Of a stretch of DNA of 10,881 nucleotides, positions 1 through 6,836 are shown piece by piece (position 1 is the first letter of the stretch; the number at the start of each line of letters is the position of its first letter). Source of the stretch: CAYWNK01 sp047639615 (GTDB lineage: Bacteria > Planctomycetota > UBA1135 > GCA-002686595); NCBI GenBank assembly GCA_047639615.1, contig JBLIOL010000190.1, forward strand, positions 1 to 10,881, given 5' to 3'. Below the pieces are notes generated by a model. That model was given only the letters and a program-made list of their open reading frames with translations. It ran no database searches and had not been told where the DNA came from. The position numbers were made by a program, and so were the translations under genes.

Positions 1-615
1 TGGACCGTTTTCCAGACCAGCATGGACGACGCCAACCTGGCCAACAACGCGGGCTTCTTCAACCGTGACGCCGCGGTGCTGCACCACATGTGGGCCGCTC
101 AGGTACGCGAGACCGCCGCCGCCAACGAGAATGCCGAGGAAGCCGCCGAGCAGCGCGCCTTCGCCGACAAGCAAGACGCGCTCGCAATGGCCGGCATGCA
201 GCGCAGCTGGGAAGCCTACGCCCGCGCCGCGGAGCTTGCCCCCGACGACGTGCGCATCGTCAACGATGCGGGTCTGATCATGACCTACTACCTGCGCACG
301 GACGTGAAGCGCGCCGAGGAGCTCCTGCTGCAGTCCGTAGCCGCAGGCGAAGCCCAAGAGGCCGACAGCGACCCCATGAGCGACCTGAACGAGGCCTGGG
401 GCGACGCCTACCAGAACCTCGCCGTGCTCTACCTGACCTGGCTCGACGAGCCGGCCAAGGCTAAGCAGTACATGGAGAAAGCTCTGGAGATCGGTCCCGG
501 TTCACGCAACCGCCTGCGCAGCATCATCGAAGTGTGCGACGAGCGCATCGCCGGCAAAACCACGGGCAGTGGTCAGTTCGATCGCATGATCTGGACGCCC
601 GCCGCCGCGCACTAA
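1..615 (+). CDS. TPR-repeat protein, 3' part only
   Basis: This reading frame is open from the first base of the window to the TAA at 613-615, so the gene probably begins upstream. The first ATG (22) has no ribosome binding site and lies inside a conserved block, so I do not take it as the start. The visible 204 residues are helical and Ala/Glu-rich with TPR-like helix pairs: one around the RSWEAYARAAELAPDD segment (about residues 61-76 counted from the ATG at 22) and one around YQNLAVLYLTW...AKQYMEKALEIGPG near the end. The region aligns clearly with the C-terminal 120 residues of the next protein: NNAGFFNRDA with NDLGLFCRDA, RSWEAY with RSWESY, LAPDD with LAPTD, GDAYQNLAVL with GDAQKNLETL. 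It is therefore a tandem paralogue. TPR proteins scaffold protein-protein contacts; the partner is unknown. Any signal peptide would lie outside the window. The next gene follows after 36 bp, on the same strand. Confidence 0.85.
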   Translation, partial: WTVFQTSMDDANLANNAGFFNRDAAVLHHMWAAQVRETAAANENAEEAAEQRAFADKQDALAMAGMQRSWEAYARAAELAPDDVRIVNDAGLIMTYYLRTDVKRAEELLLQSVAAGEAQEADSDPMSDLNEAWGDAYQNLAVLYLTWLDEPAKAKQYMEKALEIGPGSRNRLRSIIEVCDERIAGKTTGSGQFDRMIWTPAAAH

Positions 616-651
616 GCAAGGCAACCAAACCTCCCCCGGAGACATCGAGTC

Positions 652-2412
652 ATGCGCAACGCGTTCATCCTTGCCTGTGTCCTGCTCTTCGGGGGAGTTC
701 AAAATCTCTCCGCCTGCGCCACGCCCAGCGCGGGCGAAGGTGCCGCCGCTGAACTCAGCGCGGTCCAAGATGAAGCCATCATCGCGGACCTCTTGCTGCG
801 CGGCCGCAAGCTGCTCGACGCAGGCCAGGCCTCCGAGGCCCAGATCCTCTTCGAGCAAGCCGACGGCGAGTCCCGCGGCGCCCTGCGCACGCGCATCTGG
901 CTGATGCGTGCCTGGATGGACCAGGGCCGCATCAATGACGCCTTCGACGTCATGGACCGCATGCGTGAGCAAGGCGCCGAGGGCACGCCCGTGGACTACA
1001 TCTACGGCATGGGCTCCTACCGGCGCGCCCTGCGCGACCAGTCCGGCGGCATGTCCAAGAGCGTGGCCTTCGCCTTCGCCGATGCGGTGCAGTTCCTGAC
1101 CCGCGTGCTCGAGGCCGATGCCGAGCAATACTACGACGCTTGGCTGCCCCTCGCCCACGCAGCCTGGGGTTCGCAAGAGCTCGACCAAGCGCGCAGCGCC
1201 GTGGACAAGGCCGTGGAGCTAGACCCGGAGAACGCCCAGGTGCACTACTGGCATGGCCGCATCCTCTTCAGTCAGTTCCAGCAAGCCCAAACCAACGCCA
1301 ACGCAGACGCCGACGCCAACGCAGACGCCGACGCCAACGCAGACGCAGACGCAGAGCTGGCCGGGGCGGAACTAGGCGCAGGCGCAGAGGCTGCCTTCCT
1401 GCGCGCGCTGGAGCTAACCCCGCGCACTGAGGAGCGCGCCGCCAACCAGCACGAGCTGCACCTTCAGCGCGGCTACCTGGCCCTCTGGCGCAAGCAGCAG
1501 GACGCCTCCTACATACCCTTCGCCGAGGCCATCGGCTGGGACCCCGCCAGCGTCGACTACGCCGCACTCTTCGGCAGCCTGCAGGATGCCGAAGGCGCTG
1601 CAACCCCCTACGTGCGGGTGCTCACCAGCGGGCATGAGCAGTTCGTCGAACGCTACGGCTCCGAGAACAATTCCGACGCCACCCTGCTCTGGTGGCTCGG
1701 CTATGGACAGGCATCGCTCGAGCAACACGCCCTAGCCGAGGCCTCCTACCTGGCCTCCGTCACCAAGTGGCCGGCCTACGTGGACAGCTGGTGGTACCTG
1801 GGTCGCGCGCGCTACTTCCAAGAGGACTACCTGGGCGCCGTGCAGGCCTGGGCCACGCTCTTCGATGAGAATCCTTCGAGCCTGGTACAGCTGATCGGAT
1901 CGGACAGCGAGACCAACCTCGGCATCGTGCGCTACGCCGTTGGCAAGACGGTGGCGCTGGTGAAGGAGGACGACCTCTCACTCAACATCCCCATGGCCGC
2001 CGTGGCCGAAGCGATCATCGCCGTGGATCACAGCCAGGCCAAGTACTGGAACGACCTCGGCCTCTTCTGTCGCGACGCGGGCGAGCACCTCACGGATTCC
2101 AGCGAGGAAGGCGACGCCGAGCGCGCACTGGTCTACCTGGAGCGCTCCTGGGAGTCCTACCAGCACGCCATGACCCTGGCCCCGACGGACCCCGCTTACA
2201 TCAACGACGGCGCCGTAGTGCTGCACATCTTCCTGAAGCGCGACCTGGATCAAGCCGAAGCGCTCTACGGCAAGGCTATTGGATTAGCACAGGAGCAGAT
2301 CGCCGCCGGTGGCTTGGACGAGGCCCAGCTCAAGCTCGTCCAGCAAGCTCTCGGGGACGCCCAGAAGAACCTCGAGACATTGCGCAAGGAGCGCGCGGAA
2401 GCCGGCAACTAA
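652..2412 (+). CDS. TPR-repeat lipoprotein, 586 aa
   Basis: Complete gene from ATG 652 to TAA 2412. The N-terminus is a typical lipoprotein signal: MRN, a hydrophobic stretch (residues 4-16), then the lipobox LSAC with the acceptor Cys at residue 22. The mature protein should be lipid-anchored and exported. The rest is a helical solenoid of degenerate TPRs. The clearest are about 45-75, 163-195 (LDQARSAVDKAVELDPENAQ), 343-405 (WWLGYGQASLEQHALAEASY, WWYLGRARYFQEDYLGAVQAW) and 495-545 (RSWESYQHAMTLAPTDPAYI). Residues 216-233 are an Ala-Asn/Asp repeat encoded by an 18-bp minisatellite, placed between a TPR helix (VHYWHGRILFSQF) and the next one (AAFLRALELTP), so it looks like a flexible, variable-length loop. 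The last 120 residues are paralogous to the preceding protein. A GGAG lies about 12 nt before the ATG. No enzyme motif is seen; the likely role is scaffold or assembly factor in the envelope. Confidence 0.93.
   Translation: MRNAFILACVLLFGGVQNLSACATPSAGEGAAAELSAVQDEAIIADLLLRGRKLLDAGQASEAQILFEQADGESRGALRTRIWLMRAWMDQGRINDAFDVMDRMREQGAEGTPVDYIYGMGSYRRALRDQSGGMSKSVAFAFADAVQFLTRVLEADAEQYYDAWLPLAHAAWGSQELDQARSAVDKAVELDPENAQVHYWHGRILFSQFQQAQTNANADADANADADANADADAELAGAELGAGAEAAFLRALELTPRTEERAANQHELHLQRGYLALWRKQQDASYIPFAEAIGWDPASVDYAALFGSLQDAEGAATPYVRVLTSGHEQFVERYGSENNSDATLLWWLGYGQASLEQHALAEASYLASVTKWPAYVDSWWYLGRARYFQEDYLGAVQAWATLFDENPSSLVQLIGSDSETNLGIVRYAVGKTVALVKEDDLSLNIPMAAVAEAIIAVDHSQAKYWNDLGLFCRDAGEHLTDSSEEGDAERALVYLERSWESYQHAMTLAPTDPAYINDGAVVLHIFLKRDLDQAEALYGKAIGLAQEQIAAGGLDEAQLKLVQQALGDAQKNLETLRKERAEAGN
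1297..1350 (+). repeat. In-frame 18-bp minisatellite, three copies
   Basis: The unit GCCAACGCAGACGCCGAC occurs at 1297-1314 and 1315-1332, with a third copy at 1333-1350 that differs by one base (GCA for GCC in the fifth codon). It encodes Ala-Asn-Ala-Asp-Ala-Asp three times. It is flanked by partial units (ACC AAC before, GCA GAG after), as expected from slippage or unequal exchange. The unit is a multiple of three, so copy number can change without breaking the lipoprotein frame. Confidence 0.95.
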
Positions 2413-2443
2413 GCCGCGCCCCGAGCGGGTATTCTCTGGGGCC

Positions 2444-3541
2444 ATGGAGCTCCCCTTCCGCATCCAGTCCGAGCCCGGCGATCAGCCCGTCATCACCGTC
2501 GACGGCTCCTTCGGCGCCCCCGGTCTGTGCCTCTCCCATTGGCCCGGTCACAGCACGCCCGCGCACCTGCTGCGCGACCTGTCGACGCAGATCGCCCTGG
2601 CCTTTGCCGAGTTGCCCCCGGAGGAGCGCCAAGCCCTCGCTGCCGGCTGCGGCGCCGTGGTCAACAACCACTACGACACGGACGGCGTGTGCGCCGCCTT
2701 CGCCGTGCTGCGCCCGGAGGCGGCCCTACCCCACGCCAAGGCCTTGATCGCTGCAGCCGCCGCCGGCGACCTCTTCCGCACCCCCAGCGAGCAGGCGTTC
2801 CGGCTAGACCTAGTGATCACGGCCTTCGCCGATGCGAAGCTCTCGCCCATCGCCGATGAGCTGCGCGGCCTGAGCGATCCCGAGCGGCATCAGCACGCCA
2901 CCCGCGAGCTGATCGAGCGCTTGCCGAGCCTGCTCGCCCCGGGCGGCCTCGACGCCTACGAACATCTTTGGGCCGCCCAGAGCGCCGCCCTGCAAGCGGA
3001 CCAAGCAGATCTGGCCGCGGCCGCCTTCGACGACATCGTGCACTTGGACGCGGGCGTCTACCTGGCACCCATGGAGACCTGCTCCAGCCGCGAGCCCGCG
3101 GGCATCCAAAACTACGACCCCGGCCGCCACGCCATCTTTGGCGCCAGCGAGTTGGACCGCGTGCTGATCCTCGGCCCGAGCGCCGCGGGCTGCACCGCGC
3201 GCTTCCTGCTCAACACCACCTCCTGGTTCGACATGCCCACGCGCCGCGCCCAAGCGCGACCCGATCTCGTCGCTCTTTGTGCTGCGCTCAATCAAGCGGA
3301 AGGCAGCGACTCCAGCGCCGAGCTCTGCTGGCGCCACCAGGCCCAGGACAGCCCCGCCCCCGAGCTCTGGTTTGGCCGCGCCGGCGCGCCGCTCTACGGC
3401 GAGCACGCCAGCGCCTACCTAGCGCCCAGCAACCAAGACCCGCTCGCCATCAAGGCCCACGTGCTCGACGCTCTGCGCGCCGCCTGGTCCTTCAGCCAAG
3501 CTGACGAAGACGACGAGCAAGGCGACTGGCGCAACGTATGA
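2444..3541 (+). CDS. Hypothetical protein, DUF6687-like, 365 aa
   Basis: I take ATG 2444 as the start (MELPFRIQSEPGDQPVITVDG), 31 bp after the previous stop. The frame is open back to an ATG at 2309, but that lies inside the previous gene and would add 45 residues with no conserved look. The protein is soluble, with no signal peptide or membrane segment. Blocks that look conserved are LCLSHWPGHSTP (28-39), DLSTQIALAF (45-54), VVNNHYDTDGVCAAFAVL (72-89) and LIAAAAAGDLF (101-111). This layout (SHWPG, then N-H-[FY]-D-x-DG, then an A-x-AGD block) matches what I remember of the uncharacterised family DUF6687. That is memory, not a search. The HYDTDG motif resembles metal-binding Asp/His motifs of DHH-type phosphoesterases, but it is a single motif and I do not claim that activity. 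The C-terminus is acidic (ADEDDEQGD). The stop overlaps the next start (ATGA, 3538-3541), so the two are probably translationally coupled. Confidence 0.88.
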   Translation: MELPFRIQSEPGDQPVITVDGSFGAPGLCLSHWPGHSTPAHLLRDLSTQIALAFAELPPEERQALAAGCGAVVNNHYDTDGVCAAFAVLRPEAALPHAKALIAAAAAGDLFRTPSEQAFRLDLVITAFADAKLSPIADELRGLSDPERHQHATRELIERLPSLLAPGGLDAYEHLWAAQSAALQADQADLAAAAFDDIVHLDAGVYLAPMETCSSREPAGIQNYDPGRHAIFGASELDRVLILGPSAAGCTARFLLNTTSWFDMPTRRAQARPDLVALCAALNQAEGSDSSAELCWRHQAQDSPAPELWFGRAGAPLYGEHASAYLAPSNQDPLAIKAHVLDALRAAWSFSQADEDDEQGDWRNV

Positions 3542-4434
3542 GTTCCATCGGTCCCCGCTTGATCGAGCCCGGCAGCGCCGCCGACCCTCTCGTGGCCGTG
3601 CGCTCGGACTTCTGGAACTTCAATGGCCTCGGTTTCTACGACGGCGAGGAAGCCTGCGTCATCGATCCGGGTATCAGGCGCGAAGACATCGAGCTCTTGG
3701 GTACGCGCCTACGTTGGGCCGGCGGCCGAACAAGCCCGCGCCGCATTACCAAAGTGCTCGTTACCCACTCGCACCACGATCACTTCCGTGGCTGGGATTC
3801 CTTCCCCGGCGCCGAGGTGATCCTGCCGAGGGTCGCCGCCGATAAGGCAGCCACCCCACGCCGGCGCATCCTGGCCGCCAAGAGTGCAGTGGACGACCGG
3901 CTTGGCGAAGTGCACGAGGGCTTCCGCTACCCGAACGCCTACCCAATCTTCGACGAACGCCTGAGCCTGCAGGTGGGCAGCCGCGAAGTCGAGTTGCGCT
4001 TCCTACCCGGCCACTCCGACTGCACCAGCGTGGTCTGGATCCCGAGCTTGCGCACGCTTTGCACCGCGGACTACTTAGTCTCACCTGGCCTGCCCTACTG
4101 CCGCTGGGATGCCGACGCCTTCGACGCTGCCCTCGACACGCTCACGCGTTGGACCCAGGAAGAAGGCATCGAGCGCGTCTGGCCCGCCCACAACGCGCCG
4201 ATCCTCGGCAACGCTGCGATCCTGGCAGCCATCGACGCCGACCGACGCGTGATGCAGGCCCTACGCGAGCGCGCTCACGAGGTGCACGCCTCCGGCCTCG
4301 ACGGCCTCGAAGCCGCGCGGGCCGTATCCGAAAACATGGACGGAGTACGCGGCTGGGAAGCCGGCGTGCAACGTCGCCAAGACGTGGATAATGCGCGTCG
4401 CGTGCTGGCCGCCGTGGCCGCTAGCTCAGCTTAG
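3538..4434 (+). CDS. Metallo-beta-lactamase-fold hydrolase, 298 aa
   Basis: MBL-fold metalloenzyme with a full metal-binding set: the H-x-H-x-D-H motif at 77-82 (THSHHDHFRGW), the PGHSDCT histidine at 159, the Asp in the TADYLVS segment (178), and the late PAHN histidine (218). An early Asp (VIDPG, 43) is also present. This is the layout of general B2-like MBL hydrolases (glyoxalase II, LACTB2 and RNase Z relatives), which bind two metals, usually zinc, and hydrolyse thioesters, lactones or phosphodiesters. The substrate cannot be read from the sequence. There is no signal peptide, so it is cytoplasmic. The C-terminal helical part (about 225-298) follows the catalytic domain, as in LACTB2-type proteins. 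ATG 3538 overlaps the upstream stop TGA (ATGA), which fixes the start and implies coupled translation. The TAG at 4432-4434 lies inside the end of the oppositely oriented MFS gene. Confidence 0.92.
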   Translation: MSSIGPRLIEPGSAADPLVAVRSDFWNFNGLGFYDGEEACVIDPGIRREDIELLGTRLRWAGGRTSPRRITKVLVTHSHHDHFRGWDSFPGAEVILPRVAADKAATPRRRILAAKSAVDDRLGEVHEGFRYPNAYPIFDERLSLQVGSREVELRFLPGHSDCTSVVWIPSLRTLCTADYLVSPGLPYCRWDADAFDAALDTLTRWTQEEGIERVWPAHNAPILGNAAILAAIDADRRVMQALRERAHEVHASGLDGLEAARAVSENMDGVRGWEAGVQRRQDVDNARRVLAAVAASSA

Positions 4435-5728
4435 CTTGCGGCTTGCGCGACTTGGCGAAGGAGTACAGCGCCAAGCCCACGGGCACACAGCTGATCGCCA
4501 TCACCGCCCGCACGCCTAGCACGCCCGCCAAGGCTCCGCCGGTCGCCCCGCCCACGGCCACGGCCAAGGTCCGTGCACTGAACACAGCGCCGAAGGCGCC
4601 GCCGCGCCGGTCCGCTACAGTCACCGTCGCGGCCAAACCAAAGGCCAATGGCGCGACTCCCGCCAAAGCCGCCCCCATCAAAAAACGCCCCACGAGCAGC
4701 GCCGGGTAACTGGGCACGCTGGCCTGCAGCAATAGGGACGCCACCGAACCCAGAGCGCACACCCGCAGTGCCCGCCGGTGACCCACGAGATCCCCATAGC
4801 GTCCCCACAGCGGCAGGAACACCAGGTTGGCAATGGCCATGGCTCCAAAGCTCAGGCTCGTAGCGAAGATGCTCACCTTCTGCACGCTATCGAGCGGCTC
4901 CGTTGAAAGCCGTTGCAACCAATAGCTCCAGCGCTCCGCCATGGGATCCAACCCGCGGAAGAGTTCCACCACGTACTCCTCGAGCACGGGATTCACCGCC
5001 CCCATGCCTAGCTGCAAGGCGAAAACCAACCCCGCCGCTCCACGCAGAACCGGATTGCCTAGCACATCGCGCATGTCGCCTCGAAGCGCACTCAACGCGC
5101 TGCGCACCGGCGACGAGTCCAGGGCCTTGTCCGCTACGCGCCGCAGGCTCTTGTCCTCCACAGCAAAGAGCGCCACCAGTACGGCTCCTAGCAGCGCCAA
5201 GGCGCCGACCACATGGAACACATTCTGGTGGCTGCCGGAGCGAATACTGATCCAGCCCCCGAGCAGCGGCCCAAGCATGCCCCCAATGGCCAGCGAAGTC
5301 GTCAGATAGCCCGCGATGCGACCCTGCCGCTCCGCCGGCGCCGCCACGCTCACCAGCGTAATGCTGGGCGGAATGAACCCACTGAAAAGCCCCTGCCCGA
5401 GGCGCATCGCCAGCAGCTGCAGCGGCGTCTGCACATAGGCCATGGCGCCCACGAAGAATGCGATCGCCAGCATCGAGCGCACGACCATCAACTTGCGCCC
5501 CAGCCGATCGCCCAGCGCTCCCCAAATAGGGCTCATGATCGTCGCCGAGAGCGGAGCAGCGCCAAAGCACACCCCCGCCCACAGCCGCACGCTGGCCTGA
5601 CCCTCGACCCCCAAATCCCGCAGCAAGCTAGGGAAGAAGGGCAAGAAGCTCATCATCCCGATCGCCGTGATCAGATTCGCCAACCACACGACGAAGAAGG
5701 TCCGCCGCCAACTCGCCTTAGCACCCAT
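4421..5728 (-). CDS. MFS efflux transporter, 12-TM type, 435 aa
   Basis: Major facilitator with motif A between TM2 and TM3 (GALGDRLGRK, about residues 70-79), a related motif at the same place in the second half (GRYGDLVGHRR), and a motif-C-like glycine stretch (GGMLGPLLGGW). The size and about 12 hydrophobic segments fit the drug:H+ antiporter-1 group (TetA/NorA-like). The substrate is unknown, and export of a small molecule by proton antiport is a family inference. I choose ATG 5728 (MGAKASWRRTFFVVWLANL), which sits just before TM1. The frame stays open to 5968, but that extension runs through an inverted repeat and the end of the GlcG gene and looks like translated non-coding sequence. 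A loop of about 40 residues (LDPMAERWSYWLQRLSTEPL) before the seventh or eighth segment is longer than usual. The last codons overlap the convergent MBL gene by 14 bp. No ribosome binding site is obvious. Confidence 0.92.
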   Translation of the reverse strand: MGAKASWRRTFFVVWLANLITAIGMMSFLPFFPSLLRDLGVEGQASVRLWAGVCFGAAPLSATIMSPIWGALGDRLGRKLMVVRSMLAIAFFVGAMAYVQTPLQLLAMRLGQGLFSGFIPPSITLVSVAAPAERQGRIAGYLTTSLAIGGMLGPLLGGWISIRSGSHQNVFHVVGALALLGAVLVALFAVEDKSLRRVADKALDSSPVRSALSALRGDMRDVLGNPVLRGAAGLVFALQLGMGAVNPVLEEYVVELFRGLDPMAERWSYWLQRLSTEPLDSVQKVSIFATSLSFGAMAIANLVFLPLWGRYGDLVGHRRALRVCALGSVASLLLQASVPSYPALLVGRFLMGAALAGVAPLAFGLAATVTVADRRGGAFGAVFSARTLAVAVGGATGGALAGVLGVRAVMAISCVPVGLALYSFAKSRKPQAKLS

Positions 5729-5783
5729 AAGCCGCCCACTCTGCGGCACGCGCCGCTCTGTGGAAACCCTAGTGCCCACAAAT

Positions 5784-5832
5784 TGGGTCAGGCGCGAAGC
5801 GACATCAAAATCGCCACTTCGTGCCTGACCCA
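5784..5832. repeat. Inverted repeat, 16-bp arms (REP/RAYT-like hairpin)
   Basis: Arms TGGGTCAGGCGCGAAG (5784-5799) and CTTCGTGCCTGACCCA (5817-5832) are reverse complements except for one G/A difference, with a 17-nt spacer. It lies in the 142-bp gap between the GlcG stop and the MFS start. No T-run follows on either strand, so it is not a standard terminator. The core GGTCAGGCAC occurs again at 6400-6409 and, with one change, at 8227-8236. The G[GT]TCAGGCAC type core recalls hairpins that accompany REP-associated tyrosine transposases, but no transposase is in the window. It could also be a regulatory palindrome or a small mRNA-stabilising hairpin. Confidence 0.8.
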
Positions 5833-5870
5833 GTAACTCCGCCGACTGTGTGAAGCCGGATCCGTGGATC

Positions 5871-6275
5871 TCAGCCGACGGTCTTGGCGCCGGCCTCGGC
5901 CACAGCGTGGTCGTCTTCGACGCTGCTGCCGGAGACACCGATGGCGCCGATGATTTCGCCGGCGGCATTGGTCAAAGGCAGGCCACCAGGGAAGGTGATC
6001 AGGCCGCCGTTGGAGTGCTCGATGTTGTAGAGGGGGCCGCCCGGCTGGGACAGGCCGCCGATGGCGCCCGTGGGCATGTCGAAGAAGCGCGCCGTGCGTG
6101 CCTTCTTCTGGGCGATGTCGATAGAACCCAACCAGGCCCCATCCATACGCACAAAGGCCTTCAGATTGGCGCCGGCATCGACCACAGCGATGTCCATCTT
6201 GGTGTTGATCTCAGCGGCCTTACTTTGGGCAGCGGCAATAACGGCTTGAGCTTGCTCGAGGGTGATGTCAGACAT
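5871..6275 (-). CDS. GlcG/HbpS family heme-binding-like protein, 134 aa
   Basis: Small one-domain protein of the GlcG/HbpS family (formerly DUF336). Diagnostic stretches are an N-terminal helix followed by MDIAVVDAGANLKAFVRMDGA (27-47), QKKARTARFFDMPTG (56-70), GGLITFPGGLPL (90-101), and the end GEIIGAIGVSGSSVEDDHAVAEAG (106-129). The length is normal for the family. HbpS of Streptomyces binds heme and feeds a redox-sensing kinase; GlcG sits in glycolate loci. Neither partner is seen here, and many members have no known ligand, so I name the family only. No signal peptide, hence cytoplasmic. ATG 6275 is fixed by MSDITLEQAQ, the usual family N-terminus. No Shine-Dalgarno is seen before it. It may be the fourth gene of the HD-GYP operon, but the 148-bp gap before it could hold its own promoter. 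Confidence 0.93.
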   Translation of the reverse strand: MSDITLEQAQAVIAAAQSKAAEINTKMDIAVVDAGANLKAFVRMDGAWLGSIDIAQKKARTARFFDMPTGAIGGLSQPGGPLYNIEHSNGGLITFPGGLPLTNAAGEIIGAIGVSGSSVEDDHAVAEAGAKTVG

Positions 6276-6399
6276 GTGCTTGGGTTCTAGAGGTGCGATA
6301 GGAGAAGAAAGAGACCCAGAGTTTGATCTCTACCCCCCTAGGGATCCACCCCCAGCCACGCGAATCCAGGGAGCACAAGTCTTCCTATTCAACGATCCA

Positions 6400-6409
6400 G
6401 GTCAGGCAC
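6400..6409 (+). repeat. Extra copy of the GGTCAGGCAC core
   Basis: Single copy of the ten bases that form the core of the 5784-5832 inverted repeat arms, in the same orientation as the left arm. It lies in the gap between the CBS and GlcG genes. There is no partner arm beside it, so it may be half of a decayed element or chance. Confidence 0.4.
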
Positions 6410-6423
6410 CCGGATGCAGCCTG

Positions 6424-6822
6424 CTACTTGCTGATGGCGTGCCGGAAGACATCGGTGAAGCTCAGCAAGCCCACGAGCCGGCCCTGCTCCAACACCGGGG
6501 CGCGGCGGATGCCTAGCATGCGCATCATGGAGACGGCGGTTTCGAGGCTCCACTCGGGAGCCAGGCCGATGGTCGGCTGGCTCATGACATCGGCGACGGT
6601 GGTGGATTCCAGCTCACCTAAATCGTCGAACAGGTGGCCGACCACGTCCTTCTGAGTGATGATTCCGAGGCCTTTGGAAGGGTCCTGCAGATCGACCACG
6701 AGGCAGGTGATATTCATGTCGAGCATGACTTGCGCGGCGGACGCCAGGGAGGCGAGCGGGTCGACCATGCGCACGTCTTGCATCATGATCTGGCGAACGG
6801 GGGTGTCTTTGTAGGAGCTCAT
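6424..6822 (-). CDS. Tandem CBS-domain protein, 132 aa
   Basis: Stand-alone Bateman module with two CBS motifs. CBS1 is about 8-65 (VRQIMMQDVRMVDPLASLA...CLVVDL...GLGIITQKDVV). CBS2 is about 75-132 (VADVMSQPTIGLAPEWSLETAVSMM...RRAPVLEQGRLVGLLSFTDVF). Both have the G-h-h-[ST]-x-x-D ribose-contact motif (GIITQKD at 53-59, GLLSFTD at 118-124), so adenine-nucleotide binding is plausible for both sites. There is no effector domain, so it should act by binding another protein and signalling the energy or nucleotide state. ATG 6822 is 14 bp after the FapA stop on the same strand, so the pair is very likely cotranscribed. The spacer contains AGGGCTGAAG, at best a weak ribosome binding site. No membrane segment, hence cytoplasmic. 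Confidence 0.93.
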   Translation of the reverse strand: MSSYKDTPVRQIMMQDVRMVDPLASLASAAQVMLDMNITCLVVDLQDPSKGLGIITQKDVVGHLFDDLGELESTTVADVMSQPTIGLAPEWSLETAVSMMRMLGIRRAPVLEQGRLVGLLSFTDVFRHAISK

Positions 6823-6836
6823 AGTTGGCTTCAGCC

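Noticed and set aside
1268..1603. Arg-rich frames on both strands over the minisatellite
   Set aside because: They follow from the GC-rich 18-bp repeat read in other frames; only the TPR lipoprotein frame continues on both sides with sensible sequence.
2309..2443. Upstream extension of the NNHYDTDG gene to ATG 2309
   Set aside because: It would overlap the previous gene by about 100 bp, and the added 45 residues are Ser/Arg-rich with the look of out-of-frame translation. ATG 2444 fits the start of the conserved part.
5729..5968. N-terminal extension of the MFS gene by 80 residues
   Set aside because: The extension is translated from the inverted repeat and from the end of the GlcG gene in another frame; the transporter fold begins right after the Met at 5728.
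6300..6345. Hairpin AGAG...CTCT followed by a pyrimidine-rich tract (- strand) as terminator after the CBS gene
   Set aside because: The stem is only 4 bp and the tract is interrupted by C; too weak to call.
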